Origin: Balamuthia mandrillaris
Taxonomy: Eukaryota > Discosea > Longamoebia > Balamuthiidae
Length of the DNA: 64,000 nucleotides
Reading direction: 5' to 3'
NCBI GenBank assembly: GCA_031835245.1
Contig: JAVKOQ010000198.1
Coordinates: 32,677-96,676 of the forward strand
The translations under genes and the position numbers were made by a program. Of this stretch, positions 21,109 to 31,400 are shown piece by piece. Position 1 is the stretch's first letter. Each line of letters starts with the position of its first letter. The notes under the pieces were generated by a model. The model was not told the origin of the DNA. It was given only the letters and a program-made list of their open reading frames with translations, and did not search any database.

Positions 21109-23859
21109 TCATTGCAAAGGCGAGGCCGCGATCTGCACCTGCAGCACCGCCCTGCAGGTCTCGTGAAAGAGGGTGTGCACCTCCACGAACAGCTGGTAGA
21201 CCACCTCGTAGGTGGCCCCCTCCTCGGTGAAGGTGGGCGGCACGTCCTCCGGCACCTTGAACTGCACGATCCCGTCCCAGTGGCTGTGCTTCTTGACGGG
21301 GAAGCCGTTGGGCTTGGCCTCCTGGCTGCTCACGTCCACCTCGCTCTTGTCCTCCACCTTCTTCTTCTTGCCGCGGAAGGAGAAGTTGGTGGCCACCTTG
21401 CGGAGGGTCATGTGCAGCTTGGTGAGCTTCTTGCCGGTGTCGTTCTTGATGACGACGTGCAGGGTCATGGCGGTGCCGGGCACCAGGGTGGAGTACTGCG
21501 GGGAGGCCACCATCTTGAGCTCCTTGGAGGAGCCGAAGAAGGCCTTCTTGGCCTTGGCCTTTTGGGCGTAGGGCATCTCCTCGTCCTGCGCCATCATCAG
21601 GAAGGGAGAAGAGGAAGGAGGAGCAGGAGGGACAACGCCGCTGCCTTGCGAGGAGGATAGAGAGGACAGCGAAGAGGAGAGCGGGGAGGAGGGTGTTTCC
21701 TCCGCTCCTTTTGCTTGTGCGTTCGCGTCCGGGTCATCATCCGAAGGTTCGTCTTTGTCGCTTTCCTCTTGCACGTCGTCTTCCTCCTCGTCCTCTTCCT
21801 CTCCCTTTGTCTTCGTTTCATGGCTTGGAGTGGCGGTGGAGCTGCTCTCCTCCTGTTGGTGTTGTTTGCCAAGTTTTAACACACAAACACAACAACCAAC
21901 GCAGAAAGATACAACCGGAACACGAACCTGCTGCAAGTAAACCTGTGGACTCTTTTCCAGAGATTCCATAAAGGCTTCGCTCTCAAGCATGGCTTCGAGG
22001 AAGATGCTCGTCGAGTATCTGTGCCGGGTCAGCCTCTTGGTGTCCGTGGTTTCCTCCACCATCGCCAAGAACAGCTCCGCCTTCACGAGCTCCCTCTGCC
22101 TCTCCTCTTCCAGGTTCTTTCTTCGTTCCTCTTCGGTCAGAGGCGTTGCCACAGTGTCATCCGACATCCACAAGGCCAAAGCTTGGTCTATGCGTTTCTT
22201 CTTTTCTTTGGCACCTTCTCTGGGAGGGTGCTCATCGAAGGAATGTCGATCCTTGGCTTGTTCTTCCTCGTTGATGGCTCCTTCTTGCTGTTCTTCATCT
22301 TGTTCTTCTCCTTCTTCGGTTTCATTGTGCTCACTGTCATCATCCGAGGAGCTACTGTCGTCTGCGTCTTCTTGCTTTTCATTCTCCTCTTCGTCTGTAT
22401 CGCTATCTGTTGTGCCTGCTTGTTGTTCCTCCTCTGTTTCTTCTATTTCATCTCCTGTCTCCTCTACCTCCGCTTCTATCTCCTCCGCTTCCGCTTTGAT
22501 GGCATTATCCACTATCACCTCGACGATCGCTGCTTGAGGCTGCTCCTCGACTGGGTTTGGTTCATCTTCGATTTTGCTTTTATCTCTTTGGAATGATGGT
22601 TTCTTACGCTCTTTTTTTTTGCTCTTTTTGCTGTGGTGGCCCTTTGCTTTGTCGCCATCCTCTTTCTTTCGATGTTTAGACTTGCGGCCCTTGGTGCTGC
22701 TTGTGGTGTGGCTATCATCGCCTTTGGTTTCTTCCGCTCCTGCCAAGGCTTTCTCATCTTTTGCTTTTCTCTCCTTCTCCGCCTCCTCTTCCTTTTCTTT
22801 CCTCTCCTCGTTCTCTTTCTTCTCCTGTTCCTTCCTTTCTTTTTCTTTCTCCTCCTGCTTTGCCTTCTCCTGCTTCTCTCTCTCTTCCTTCAGCTCCATT
22901 TCTCTTTCCTTTTCCTTCTCATTTTCTTCTTTGTCTTTCTCTTCTTTCTCTGCCTTCTCCTTTCTCTCTTTCTCCGCGGTTTCCTTTTCCTTCTCCGCCT
23001 GTTTCTTCTTCTCTTTCTCGGCATTCTCCTTGCTCTCTTTCTCTTCCTTCTCTTCCCCATCTTCCTCCTCCATTTCAGCTTCCTCTTCTTCCTTTTCCTT
23101 CTCCTTTTCAGCCTGTGCTTTCTTCTCCTGCATCTTCCTCTCCTTTTCTTCCCATTCCTGCAACTTTTTCTTACGCGCAGCCTCCATTTCTAACCGCTTC
23201 CTCTCCCACTCGTTCATGGCCGCCATCCTCTCCGCCTCCTTCTCCATCAATATGCTTTGCTTGCTCCGCGACTGGCTGTTAATGTTATTGTTGCTGCTCT
23301 TATCCTCAAACGCATCTCCGTGATTAGAATGAACAGCAGAGGAGGAGGAAGCAGAAGGACCATGTGGAGTTGGTGGAGCTGAACTGGAGAGTGTGCTAGT
23401 GGAAGACGGATGTATCGAGTCGGGCATGACTTCCACATGTCCATCGATGAGCAGACTGGGAATCGTTCGTTTGTCGGGTGTTGATACTGTTATGGAATCG
23501 CCCGAAGAAGCGGAAGAAGAGGCTTGCTTTTCTTGTGCACTCTCTTTTGAAGAGGAAGATGTGGAGGAGGATGTGCTGTTTAGTCCCTGAGAACTTGCAG
23601 TTCGCTGCTTGTGATGTTTGGAATGACTTCTTCGATGTTTGGAGTCTGCACTCTTTTCATCATTGCTGCTTCTTTCAACCGAGGCGTGTTTTCCAGAGGA
23701 AGAGGCGTTTGAACGACGTTCCACATCTTTTTTGCTGCCCGAAGCGGTGGAAGCACGCCGTCGAGCAGAGGAAGTCGATTCGTTTTTTCGTTTCTCTCTT
23801 TTGGCTTCTGTGCTCTTCCTCCTCTTTTCCTCTTTCTCAGGGGAAGGGATTTCTAACAT
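21109..23859 (-). CDS. Highly charged protein with possible arrestin-like C-terminal domain
   Basis: Open from 23859 to 21109. I propose an intron at 21927-21853 (cag|gttcgt ... caacag|gag), which is 75 nt and stop-free, so an 891- or 916-residue product is possible. Residues ~1-230 are Ser/Arg/Lys-rich; ~230-420 form a Lys/Glu heptad-poor charged helix; ~420-570 are very acidic. A conserved-looking helical piece follows (RIDQALALWMSDDTVATPL). The last ~150 residues look like a beta-sandwich (VPGTAMTLHVVIKNDTGKK, then HWDGIVQFKVPEDVPPTF), reminiscent of the arrestin C domain. That assignment is from pattern only. This last part is much more GC-rich than the rest. Function unknown. Confidence 0.75.
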   Translation of the reverse strand: MLEIPSPEKEEKRRKSTEAKREKRKNESTSSARRRASTASGSKKDVERRSNASSSGKHASVERSSNDEKSADSKHRRSHSKHHKQRTASSQGLNSTSSSTSSSSKESAQEKQASSSASSGDSITVSTPDKRTIPSLLIDGHVEVMPDSIHPSSTSTLSSSAPPTPHGPSASSSSAVHSNHGDAFEDKSSNNNINSQSRSKQSILMEKEAERMAAMNEWERKRLEMEAARKKKLQEWEEKERKMQEKKAQAEKEKEKEEEEAEMEEEDGEEKEEKESKENAEKEKKKQAEKEKETAEKERKEKAEKEEKDKEENEKEKEREMELKEEREKQEKAKQEEKEKERKEQEKKENEERKEKEEEAEKERKAKDEKALAGAEETKGDDSHTTSSTKGRKSKHRKKEDGDKAKGHHSKKSKKKERKKPSFQRDKSKIEDEPNPVEEQPQAAIVEVIVDNAIKAEAEEIEAEVEETGDEIEETEEEQQAGTTDSDTDEEENEKQEDADDSSSSDDDSEHNETEEGEEQDEEQQEGAINEEEQAKDRHSFDEHPPREGAKEKKKRIDQALALWMSDDTVATPLTEEERRKNLEEERQRELVKAELFLAMVEETTDTKRLTRHRYSTSIFLEAMLESEAFMESLEKSPQVYLQQVRVPVVSFCVGCCVCVLKLGKQHQQEESSSTATPSHETKTKGEEEDEEEDDVQEESDKDEPSDDDPDANAQAKGAEETPSSPLSSSLSSLSSSQGSGVVPPAPPSSSPFLMMAQDEEMPYAQKAKAKKAFFGSSKELKMVASPQYSTLVPGTAMTLHVVIKNDTGKKLTKLHMTLRKVATNFSFRGKKKKVEDKSEVDVSSQEAKPNGFPVKKHSHWDGIVQFKVPEDVPPTFTEEGATYEVVYQLFVEVHTLFHETCRAVLQVQIAASPLQ

Positions 23860-24175
23860 TCTCTAATCCTAGTATTACAGAGGGCCTCCTCCCCACAGCG
23901 AGAGCGATCAGCGGAAGGAGTCTCCCTCCTCTCTTTGTGAGGAACGAAAAAGCAAGAAAGAGACACCAAAAAAATTGAAAAAAGGAGAGCAGACGTCTCT
24001 TCAGCAAATTGTCCATATTTGCAGCATCCCCTCTGGACAACGTTTTCTCTGTTTCTCAAACGACAAAGAAGAGGCAGAGGCAGGGTGCAAACAGCCCCCA
24101 ACGATCCATCCAGGTTTTTTATTAGCAAGTCTAGGTTGGATATCGGAGCAGAAAGAAAACAACAAACAAGGAAGG
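23860..24175. promoter_or_regulatory. Divergent promoter, charged protein / ARF
   Basis: 316 bp between start codons. I see no coding sequence and no obvious motif beyond purine-rich stretches; it must hold both promoters and 5' UTRs. Confidence 0.4.
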
Positions 24176-24668
24176 ATGGGTGCCGGTTTGGGCAGGCTGT
24201 TTGGAGAGCTTTTTAAGTTTGGGCGAGGCAGAGAACAACGAATAGTGATGCTGGGTTTGGACAATGGCGGCAAAACAACGATTCTCTACCGACTAAAGAT
24301 GGGAGAGGTGGTGAAGACCACTCCGACAATAGGTACCCCCTTGTTCTGGCTGTCGATCTCTTTTGCTCTCCCTCCTCGTTTGCGTGCCTCCCTTCTTTCG
24401 TTCTCAGTTTTTCTCTCGCTTTCTTCTGTCCTCGGTGTGTCCTCTCCTCTGCTCGCCTCTCTCCCAGCGTCTTCTCTGCGCTCATTATCTTTCGCTCTAT
24501 TTTCGCTCCTTATCTTCCGTCCATCTTCGATTACCCTGTCCTTCACTTTCCTTCCCATCTCATCATGTCGGTGGCTTTGTCCCATTCTTTTCAGGTTTTA
24601 ATGTAGAAACAGTGCAACGCAAGAACGTGACTTTCTCCGTATGGGACGTCGGAGGACAAGATCAGGTA

Positions 24669-24708
<40 letters not shown>

Positions 24709-24720
24709 CTCGCTCTCTCT

Positions 24721-24771
<51 letters not shown>

Positions 24772-25129
24772 GTTTCCTTCATCCAACCAACAAACATGAA
24801 AGATAAGAGGACTGTGGCGCCATTACTTCCTCAACACGCAAGCCGTCATCTTTGTGGTGGACAGCAACGACGGCAACCGCATCAAGGAGGCCCGGGACGA
24901 GCTCTGGAAGGTGCTCGAGTCCACGGAGCTGGCCACCGCCTGCCTCCTCGTCTTTGCCAACAAGCAGGACCTGCAGAACGCCATGAACTCGGAGCAGATC
25001 ACCGCCAGCCTGGAGCTGGAGAAGCTGACCAGCCATCCCTGGTTCGTGCAGGCCACTTGCGCCACCTCCGGGGAGGGATTGGACGAGGGCTTCGACTGGC
25101 TGGCGGATAGGATCAAGGATAAGAGATGA
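24176..25129 (+). CDS. ARF-family small GTPase
   Basis: Membrane-traffic GTPase. Inferred exons 24176-24332, 24595-24665, 24803-25129 give about 184 residues. Gly2 after Met fits N-myristoylation ([13 protein letters not shown]). The G boxes are GLDNGGKTT (P-loop), PTIGFNVET (switch I), [17 protein letters not shown] (switch II), NKQD and [11 protein letters not shown]. It resembles ARF1/ARL1 closely. The P-loop reads GLDNGGKT where most ARFs have GLDAAGKT. Intron 2 contains two long sense (CT)n arrays starting right after the donor. The last exon is GC-rich compared with exons 1 and 2. Which ARF/ARL subfamily it belongs to needs a tree. Confidence 0.95.
24671..24705 (+). repeat. (CT)n in ARF intron 2
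   Basis: Sense CT array beginning 5 bases after the donor at 24666. Confidence 0.96.
24725..24771 (+). repeat. Second (CT)n in ARF intron 2
   Basis: Another sense CT array, slightly interrupted, in the same intron. Confidence 0.95.
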
Positions 25130-25284
25130 CACTGGGCGAGGGAGGAGGAGATCGCGCTCCGCTGCTGTGTTAGTTTTGTCTTTTGGTTTCGGTGTGTGCT
25201 GTGGTGGATTGCTGTATTTATTGTGTGGTGTCCTTGGTCGGTGTTCTTGTCAATGAACCCATTATGTTTTTTGTGAACGATTCT

Positions 25285-25319
<35 letters not shown>

Positions 25320-25401
25320 CTTTCTCTCTCCTCGCTCTTTGCGTCTCTTCTCTCCGATCAAAGAGCAACCGAAAGTGGTGGAGGAAAAAAAAGACTTGTT
25401 T
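25130..25401. other. Convergent 3' region ARF / mitochondrial bL17
   Basis: 272 bp shared downstream region. It is T/G-rich after the ARF stop and includes a (CT)n array at 25289-25317; no gene seen. Confidence 0.6.
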
Positions 25402-25863
25402 TTAGAGTTTTGGTGTGGTGGAGTTTTCCAGCAAAAGTTGAGAGGTCCGCCTGGCGTGTTCTTGCTCGAAGATGGCTTGGGTGCCGGGGAACCCTTCAAT
25501 CTCGTTGCGAGAGGGCAGAACGTCCACAAAGCCGATGTAGCAGAGCGGAGCACCGTCCCCTTTGCGCCTGCCCAGTTTAATGATCCGAGTGTAGCCGCCG
25601 TTCCTGCCCTCCATCCTCTTGGGAAGTTCGGACCAGCACTTTTGGAGCACCTCTTTTTCTAGGATCCACCTGGCGCACCGGTTCCTGGAGTGAACGGTTC
25701 CCCTCTTGGCGAGCGTGATCATGCGGTCCACAAAGGGCACCAGCGACTTGGCCTTAGGCAAGGTAGTGCGAATCTTGTCATGCTTTATCAAGCTTGTGGT
25801 AAGGTTGCGGAAAAGCATGCGCCTGACCTTTGGCAGTCTTCCAAGCTTTCTTCCCGACGACAT
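25402..25863 (-). CDS. MRPL17: Mitochondrial large ribosomal subunit protein bL17m
   Basis: Intron-free 153-residue protein of the mitoribosome large subunit. The start MSSGRKLGRLPKVRRMLFRN and the continuation TSLIKHDKIRTTLPKAK match the bacterial L17 core, followed by VDRMITLAKRG and the middle GRNGGYTRIIKLGRRKGDGA and a C-terminal extension. It is longer than bacterial L17 (~120-130), as is usual for the mitochondrial form. No separate presequence is obvious; bL17m proteins often start directly in the domain. Confidence 0.93.
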   Translation of the reverse strand: MSSGRKLGRLPKVRRMLFRNLTTSLIKHDKIRTTLPKAKSLVPFVDRMITLAKRGTVHSRNRCARWILEKEVLQKCWSELPKRMEGRNGGYTRIIKLGRRKGDGAPLCYIGFVDVLPSRNEIEGFPGTQAIFEQEHARRTSQLLLENSTTPKL

Positions 25864-26245
25864 TCCCTCGGTAGGCCCTCCTCTCCGCGCAGGTGCACTC
25901 CTTTCTTCTTTCTTCTTGGTTTCAATTTACTGTCGACTATGTCGGCAAAAATCATGTTTCGTTCACTGATCCAGCACTAATTTACAACAAGTTGTGCTCG
26001 CTCGAAATATATATATATTTCGTCGACCAAAACCACGTCGACATGGAAATCACTCTCGGGAGGACTAGCTCGAGGCGACGAGTGCCTTGGGCTTTGCTGT
26101 GCATTACATTCATGACGTCACGAAATTTTAAAGTATTTTCATGACGTCATGGAATTATTCCTACTAGTTTTGGCGGGAAACAGCGTTGCGGCAAGCAACA
26201 GCAGGAGGGGGTGGAGGGCGCCTGTTTTGGGCCTTGGCAGAAAAA
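25864..26245. promoter_or_regulatory. Divergent promoter bL17m / WD-repeat gene
   Basis: 382 bp. It contains GTCGAC at 25932-25937, 26022-26027 and 26037-26042, a perfect 20-bp palindrome at 26003-26022 (CGAAATATATATATATTTCG), and two full CRE palindromes TGACGTCA at 26113-26120 and 26142-26149. No coding sequence seen. Confidence 0.6.
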
Positions 26246-28183
26246 ATGAAAGCAAGGCGGGGGCCGCGGCGGCAGGAGAGGAAAGCTGAAGGCTTGCCCA
26301 TCCTCCAAGCGGAACGAGCTGGCGAAAATGAGTGCAAGGGCAGCATTGAAGCAGCACCACAAAACGTCTACCACCCGGCAGAAGAAGAGGAAGGAGAAGG
26401 AAAGAAAGAGGACGAGGACGAGGATGAAGCTGCATTGTTTTATTTCACTGAGGCTGCTTTCGAAGAAGCGACCACGAGCTCACTGACTCAGGAAGGCGGA
26501 GGAGAAGAAGAAGACGAAGATACGTTTCAGTTCCGTGACCCGGTAGCTGTTGCGGAAGTAGCTGGGCCTCAGGAACTGGGGGCAATCGAACCTGGAGTGA
26601 CGGAGGAGAAGGTCGATGATAGCTCTGAGGGAGCAACTAACGCTAGCACTCCAACCGCAAAAAAAGAAACAAAAAGGAAGAAAAAGAAACGGAACGAAGG
26701 ACGGGCCTTGTGGAGCGAGGTTCAAAAACGGTTCGAACCAAAAGTCCAAACGAGACCACACTATTACCTTGCCTCATCCAAGAAAAAGAACGAAAGCGAA
26801 GACGAAGAAGAAGAAAAAGACACAAAGGGCCAACAAGAAGAACTGGAGGAAGAACAAGAGCAACATGATAGTGCTGAAGAACACGAAGAGGAAGAACAAG
26901 AACAAGAAGATGTTGACGATGAAGAAGAGAAAGAACATGAATCGGAGGAAGAGAGTGAATATGTTTCTATAGTAGATGAGGATCTCTCAGAAAACTACAA
27001 GCTTCATCGCATGTTGCGTTGCCACCTCCGTGAAGGAGCCGCAGAGGAGAACATCCACATCAACGCGTGCACCTTTCATCCAACACGTCCCGAGATATGC
27101 GCCACCGCAGCAGCGGAATGCATCTGCATTCTTGATTGCAAGAACGGCACTTTACTCAAACGCTACACTCATCCAGTCATCAACTCTCAACGGCATCAAA
27201 GAACAAAGAACCTCTTCTCCTTGGCGTGGACAGTTTTGGAGGATGGTACAGATATTCTGGCGGCTGGTGGCAACGCTCGCGAAATACTTCTCATCGACCT
27301 CTCTCAAAACCTCGTCTACGACATTCTTCAACATCAAATACAAGAACACGGAGATGAAGAGGATGAAGATAAAGAAGCAGTTGTTCGTGCGTTAGCCTTT
27401 TGTCCTGGACGCAAGACGTTGTTGGCATCGGCGTGCGGATCGGAGATTTGTTTGTGGGGCATTGGAGAAGAATCTTCTGGTAAGAACGACCTTCGAAGCA
27501 AAGCCAGGTGCCTGCTCCGTCTTCGAGATGCGAATACGAGAATTCACAGCCTTGCCTTTTGCCCGTTCAAGAGAAAGGGCGAGGTATGTCTGCTTGCTGG
27601 TGCCACCGGAAAGGCGTTTCTATGGCCCGACCTTGCTCCCTACTTAGACAAAGAGCAACTCTCTAAGAAGAAGGGCAAAGCCACAAAAGAACCCAGAAAG
27701 AATATTATAGACGTTCACTTTTCGGAGGATGCTCGTTTGGACAGCGTGGCGTGGCTCACCGTCACCAATGCAGGTTTGTATCCTCTTTTGTTTTCTGGTG
27801 CTTCGTTCTCATTGAAAACTTCGCTCCCTTTTTTTTCAGTCATTAAGTCATCGATGGACGAGGCCGTATTGGTCATGGATGTACGAAAGAAGCAGGCCAG
27901 TAGGTCCCAAGCACTGCGGCTAAACTATCCTCACAACCGGCACAAAGGTTCTTTTTGTCTCGTTCCAAAGAAACGGCTCTGGGTAGGAACCCCTGATGCA
28001 TCAGTGCTGGCCTACGATCTGCCTTTTAACGACAAACAAGAAGCTACGCATCGTCTTTGTTTGGATGATGAATGTACTTCAGCAACGTTTAGCCAGGTGG
28101 CTGCCTCTTGGGACGAGACTTTTATTGTTGGAGGAACCACCACTAACGTTATTTGCATCTGGAAGTTACACAAGGCAACTTAA
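26246..28183 (+). CDS. WD-repeat protein resembling the LRWD1/ORCA propeller
   Basis: The first in-frame Met of the open stretch is at 26186; the Met at 26246 is closer to the main coding sequence. I propose one intron, 27774-27839 (66 nt, in frame and stop-free). The N-terminal ~270 residues are acidic and Lys/Glu low complexity. A seven-bladed-type region follows: NACTFHPTRPEICATAAAEC, then ICILDCKNGTLLKRYTHP, LFSLAWTVLEDGTDILAAGG, RALAFCPGRKTLLASACGSE and ICLWGIG, ending FIVGGTTTNVICIWKLH. The order and wording (CxxILDCxxGxLLxxY, then FSxAWT...LAA.G) resemble the WD part of human LRWD1, which binds ORC and histone marks. No leucine-rich repeats are present, so orthology is uncertain. A long purine array lies in the 3' UTR. 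Confidence 0.8.
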   Translation: MKARRGPRRQERKAEGLPILQAERAGENECKGSIEAAPQNVYHPAEEEEGEGKKEDEDEDEAALFYFTEAAFEEATTSSLTQEGGGEEEDEDTFQFRDPVAVAEVAGPQELGAIEPGVTEEKVDDSSEGATNASTPTAKKETKRKKKKRNEGRALWSEVQKRFEPKVQTRPHYYLASSKKKNESEDEEEEKDTKGQQEELEEEQEQHDSAEEHEEEEQEQEDVDDEEEKEHESEEESEYVSIVDEDLSENYKLHRMLRCHLREGAAEENIHINACTFHPTRPEICATAAAECICILDCKNGTLLKRYTHPVINSQRHQRTKNLFSLAWTVLEDGTDILAAGGNAREILLIDLSQNLVYDILQHQIQEHGDEEDEDKEAVVRALAFCPGRKTLLASACGSEICLWGIGEESSGKNDLRSKARCLLRLRDANTRIHSLAFCPFKRKGEVCLLAGATGKAFLWPDLAPYLDKEQLSKKKGKATKEPRKNIIDVHFSEDARLDSVAWLTVTNAGLYPLLFSGASFSLKTSLPFFSVIKSSMDEAVLVMDVRKKQASRSQALRLNYPHNRHKGSFCLVPKKRLWVGTPDASVLAYDLPFNDKQEATHRLCLDDECTSATFSQVAASWDETFIVGGTTTNVICIWKLHKAT

Positions 28184-28209
28184 ATATTTCTGGGTGATGT
28201 ATCTTTGCT

Positions 28210-28255
<46 letters not shown>

Positions 28256-28496
28256 AGACGAATACTGGAGAAGAAAGAAAGCGTAAGACAAAAAGAATGT
28301 CATTGTTTTTGAATAATTAAAAAAACAGAGTGAAGCCAAGAGAAAACAAATGAGAGAATAGGGAGGGTTAAAAAAAAGGGATTGGTGGCAGAGAAGGGGC
28401 GAACGGGGTGCCAAACAACAACCCCCCTCCTTTTAAAACTCCTTCATCCCCATCTGTTGTTCTCCTTCCTGCTGCAACATCACGTTCCTTTTTTGT
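28184..28496. other. Convergent 3' region with (GA)n
   Basis: 313 bp between the stops of the WD-repeat gene and the giant repeat gene. It holds a (GA)n array at 28214-28250 and is otherwise A-rich; no gene seen. Confidence 0.65.
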
Positions 28497-31400
28497 TTAG
28501 TAGTCATCGTCCGACTCCTCTTCTTCCGCCTTCTCTCGCGCTCGGCGCATTTCCAATTCAAGCTGCCTCTGTCGCTCCTTCTTCAAGCGCTCCTCCTCCT
28601 CTCGTTTCTTGGCAGCACTAGCCAAACGCGTTTCAGAGATGTTGGAGAGAGCCTCCTGCTTGGTGCCCACCGAGTCTATGCCGAGGTCATCCAGAATGTC
28701 CTCAAAGTCAAATTCGGCGCCTATTTGGGCGCTCTTGATTTGAGCTCGAGCAGCATCGGCCTTGCTCTTGGCGTTTCTCTTCTCTTCCAACATCTTCTTC
28801 TTGAGCAACTTAGCCTCCTCGCGTTGCTTTGTTTTCTCTTCTTTAAACTTCTGAGCTTCTTTCTCCACTTTCTCTTTTCGTCGATCCATTTCCTCCTTTC
28901 GCTTGGCCTCAAGTTCTGCCATTTTGGCCCGAAGCTTCTGTTCCTTCTCCCATTTCTTCTTCTCTAGCTCCTCTTTCTTCTTTTCCAGCTCCTCTCTTCT
29001 CTTGGCCTCAGCAGCTTCTTTCTTGGCCTTGAGAAGAGCCAGTTTTTCTTGCTTCTTTCTGAACTTCTCTTCCTTCTTCTTCTCCTCTTCCTCGCGAAGC
29101 TGCTCCAACAGCTTCTTTCGTTCCTCCTTTTGAAGCTTACGTTTCTCCTCGTATTCTTTTTGCTGTTGTTGCAGTTCACGCCATTTCTCCTCTTCCTTGG
29201 CCTCTTGCTCAGCCCGCCATTTCTCAAGCTCCTCTTTTCTCCGTTCTTTGCGCGCCCTGTCTTCCCGTTCTCTTTCCTTGATCTCTCTCATAGCTCGTTC
29301 CTTGCGCTCCTCCTCTTCGCGTTCTCGTTGCTCTTTGAGGCGTTCCAGTCTTTCGGCCTGCTTGCGTTTGCGCTCTACCTCCCATCTTATCCTTTCTTCC
29401 TTCTCGCGGAGGTAGGCCTCTTCCTTCTCTTTTTCTCTGCGCTCGCGCGTTTCCTCCAATTCCTCTTGTCGTCTCCTTCTCGCCTCCTCTCTTCTTCTTT
29501 CAAACTCTTTTTGTTCTTCTCTCTCACGCCGGTATTGCTCTTCCTTCTCCTGCTCCTCCTGTTCTCTAAGCTGCTGGATAAGAGCCTTTCTTCGTTCCTT
29601 TCTCTCCGCTGCTTCCTCGTTGGCCTGTCGGATTTCGTCCATTCTCCTTTGTCTTTCTTCCTCCTCCTTTTGCTCCTGAGCAAGACGCACTTGCTCGATG
29701 TGACGTCGGTAGGCCTCCTTCTTTTCTCCTTCCAACTGTCGCAGCTTGGCCTGTTGCTTCCTGAACTTCTCCTCCTTCTTTCTTTCTTCTTCCTCTCTCT
29801 TCTGTTCTATCTCCTGCCTTCGCCTTTCCATATAAACCTTCTTCTCCTCCTCCAATCTCTTTCGCTCCTGTCGCTCACGCTCGTACTGCTCTTCCTTGAG
29901 CCGTTCTTGCTCGGTCTTAAGTTTCTCTATTTCCTCCTGTCGCTTCTTCCTTACCTCTGCCTTGCGCTCTTCCTCCTGCTTGAGCTCTGCCTGTTTCTGT
30001 TTCCATTCCTCTTCCTTCTTGCGCTCTTCCTCTTCTCGTATCTTCTCCAGCTCTTGCTTCCTCTTCTCTCTTCTTTGCTCAAGCTCTTTTTCTTGTTCCT
30101 TGAGCTCTTGCATTTTGCGCGCCCTTTCTTCTTCCTCCTCTTTCTCTCTGGCTTGGCGCACCTCTTCCAGATGTTTTTTGTAGGCCTCTCTCTTCTCGCC
30201 TTCTAATTTTCTCAGCTTCTCCTTCTGCTTCCTGAATTTTTCTTCCTTCTTTCTTTCCTCCTCTTCTCTCTTCTCCTCGATTTCTTGCCTTCGTCGTGCC
30301 ATGTAAGCCTTGCGCTCGTCTTCAAGCCTCTTTCTCTCCTGGCGTTCTCGCTCGTATTGTTCTTCTTTGAGACGCTCTTGCTCTTCGTGCAGCCTTTCAA
30401 TCTCAAGCTCGCGCTTGCGGCGTTGCTCTGCCTTTTGCTGCTCCAATTCTCTCAACTCCTCTTGTTTTCTCCTCCATTCTTCTTCCTTGCGCTTTTCTTC
30501 CTCCTCTTTGATTCTTTGTAGCTCCTCCATTCGTTTTTCTCGTCGTCGCTGAGCCTCCTCCTCCTGCATTCTGATATCTTCCATCTTCCTTCTCCTCTCC
30601 TCCTCTTCCTTGCGTTCTCTATCCTCACGAACTTCCTCTAAGTGGCGAAGGTAAGCCTCCTTTTTTTCGCCTTCGAGTTTCTTGAGCTTGGCTTGTTGTT
30701 TCTTGAACTTCTCTTCCTTCTTCCTCTCCTCTTCTTCTCTCTGACGCTCGATTTCCTCCCGTCTCTTTTGCATATAAGCCTTGCGCTCCTCTTCCAGTCT
30801 CTTCCTTTCCTGACGTTCCTGTTCGTATTGTTCCTCCTTCAAGCGTTCCTCTTCTTCTCTCTTGCGCTCCAGCTCCTCTTGCCTTCGTTTACGGGCTTCG
30901 GCTTTTTGCTCCTCCAACGCCTTCAGCTCTGCTTGTTTCTGTTGCCACTCTTCTTCCTTCTTGCGCTCTTCCTCCTCTTTCAGAAGTTCAAGTTCTTTAC
31001 GGCGTTTTTCCTGACGCTGGCGCAATTCCTGTTCTTGTTGTTTGATATCTTGCATCTTTCTTGCTCTTTCTTCTTCATCTTGGCGTTCACGAGCAGCACG
31101 AACTTCTTCCAAATGTTTGCGATAAGCTTCTTTCTTCTCGCCTTCCAGCTTACGCAACTTTTCTTGTTGCTTCCTGAATTTCTCCTCCTTCTTCCTTTGC
31201 TCCTCTTCTCTCTGCCTCTCCACTTCTTCTCTGCGCTTTTGGAAGTAGGCCTTTCTTTCCTCCTCCAATCTCTGTCGCTCCCGCCTTTGCTCTTCCCATT
31301 CTTCCTCCTTTTTCCTTTCCTGCTCTTCGCGTTTGCGCTCCAGCTCTTCCTTGCGCTTCTTCCTTTGTTCCTCTTTGGCGGCTTCCCATGCCCGCAGTTC

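Noticed and set aside
22574-23323. Plus-strand Phe/Ser/Leu-rich membrane-like frame opposite the charged protein
   Set aside because: Antisense of a Lys/Glu-rich helix; no homology and no splice logic.
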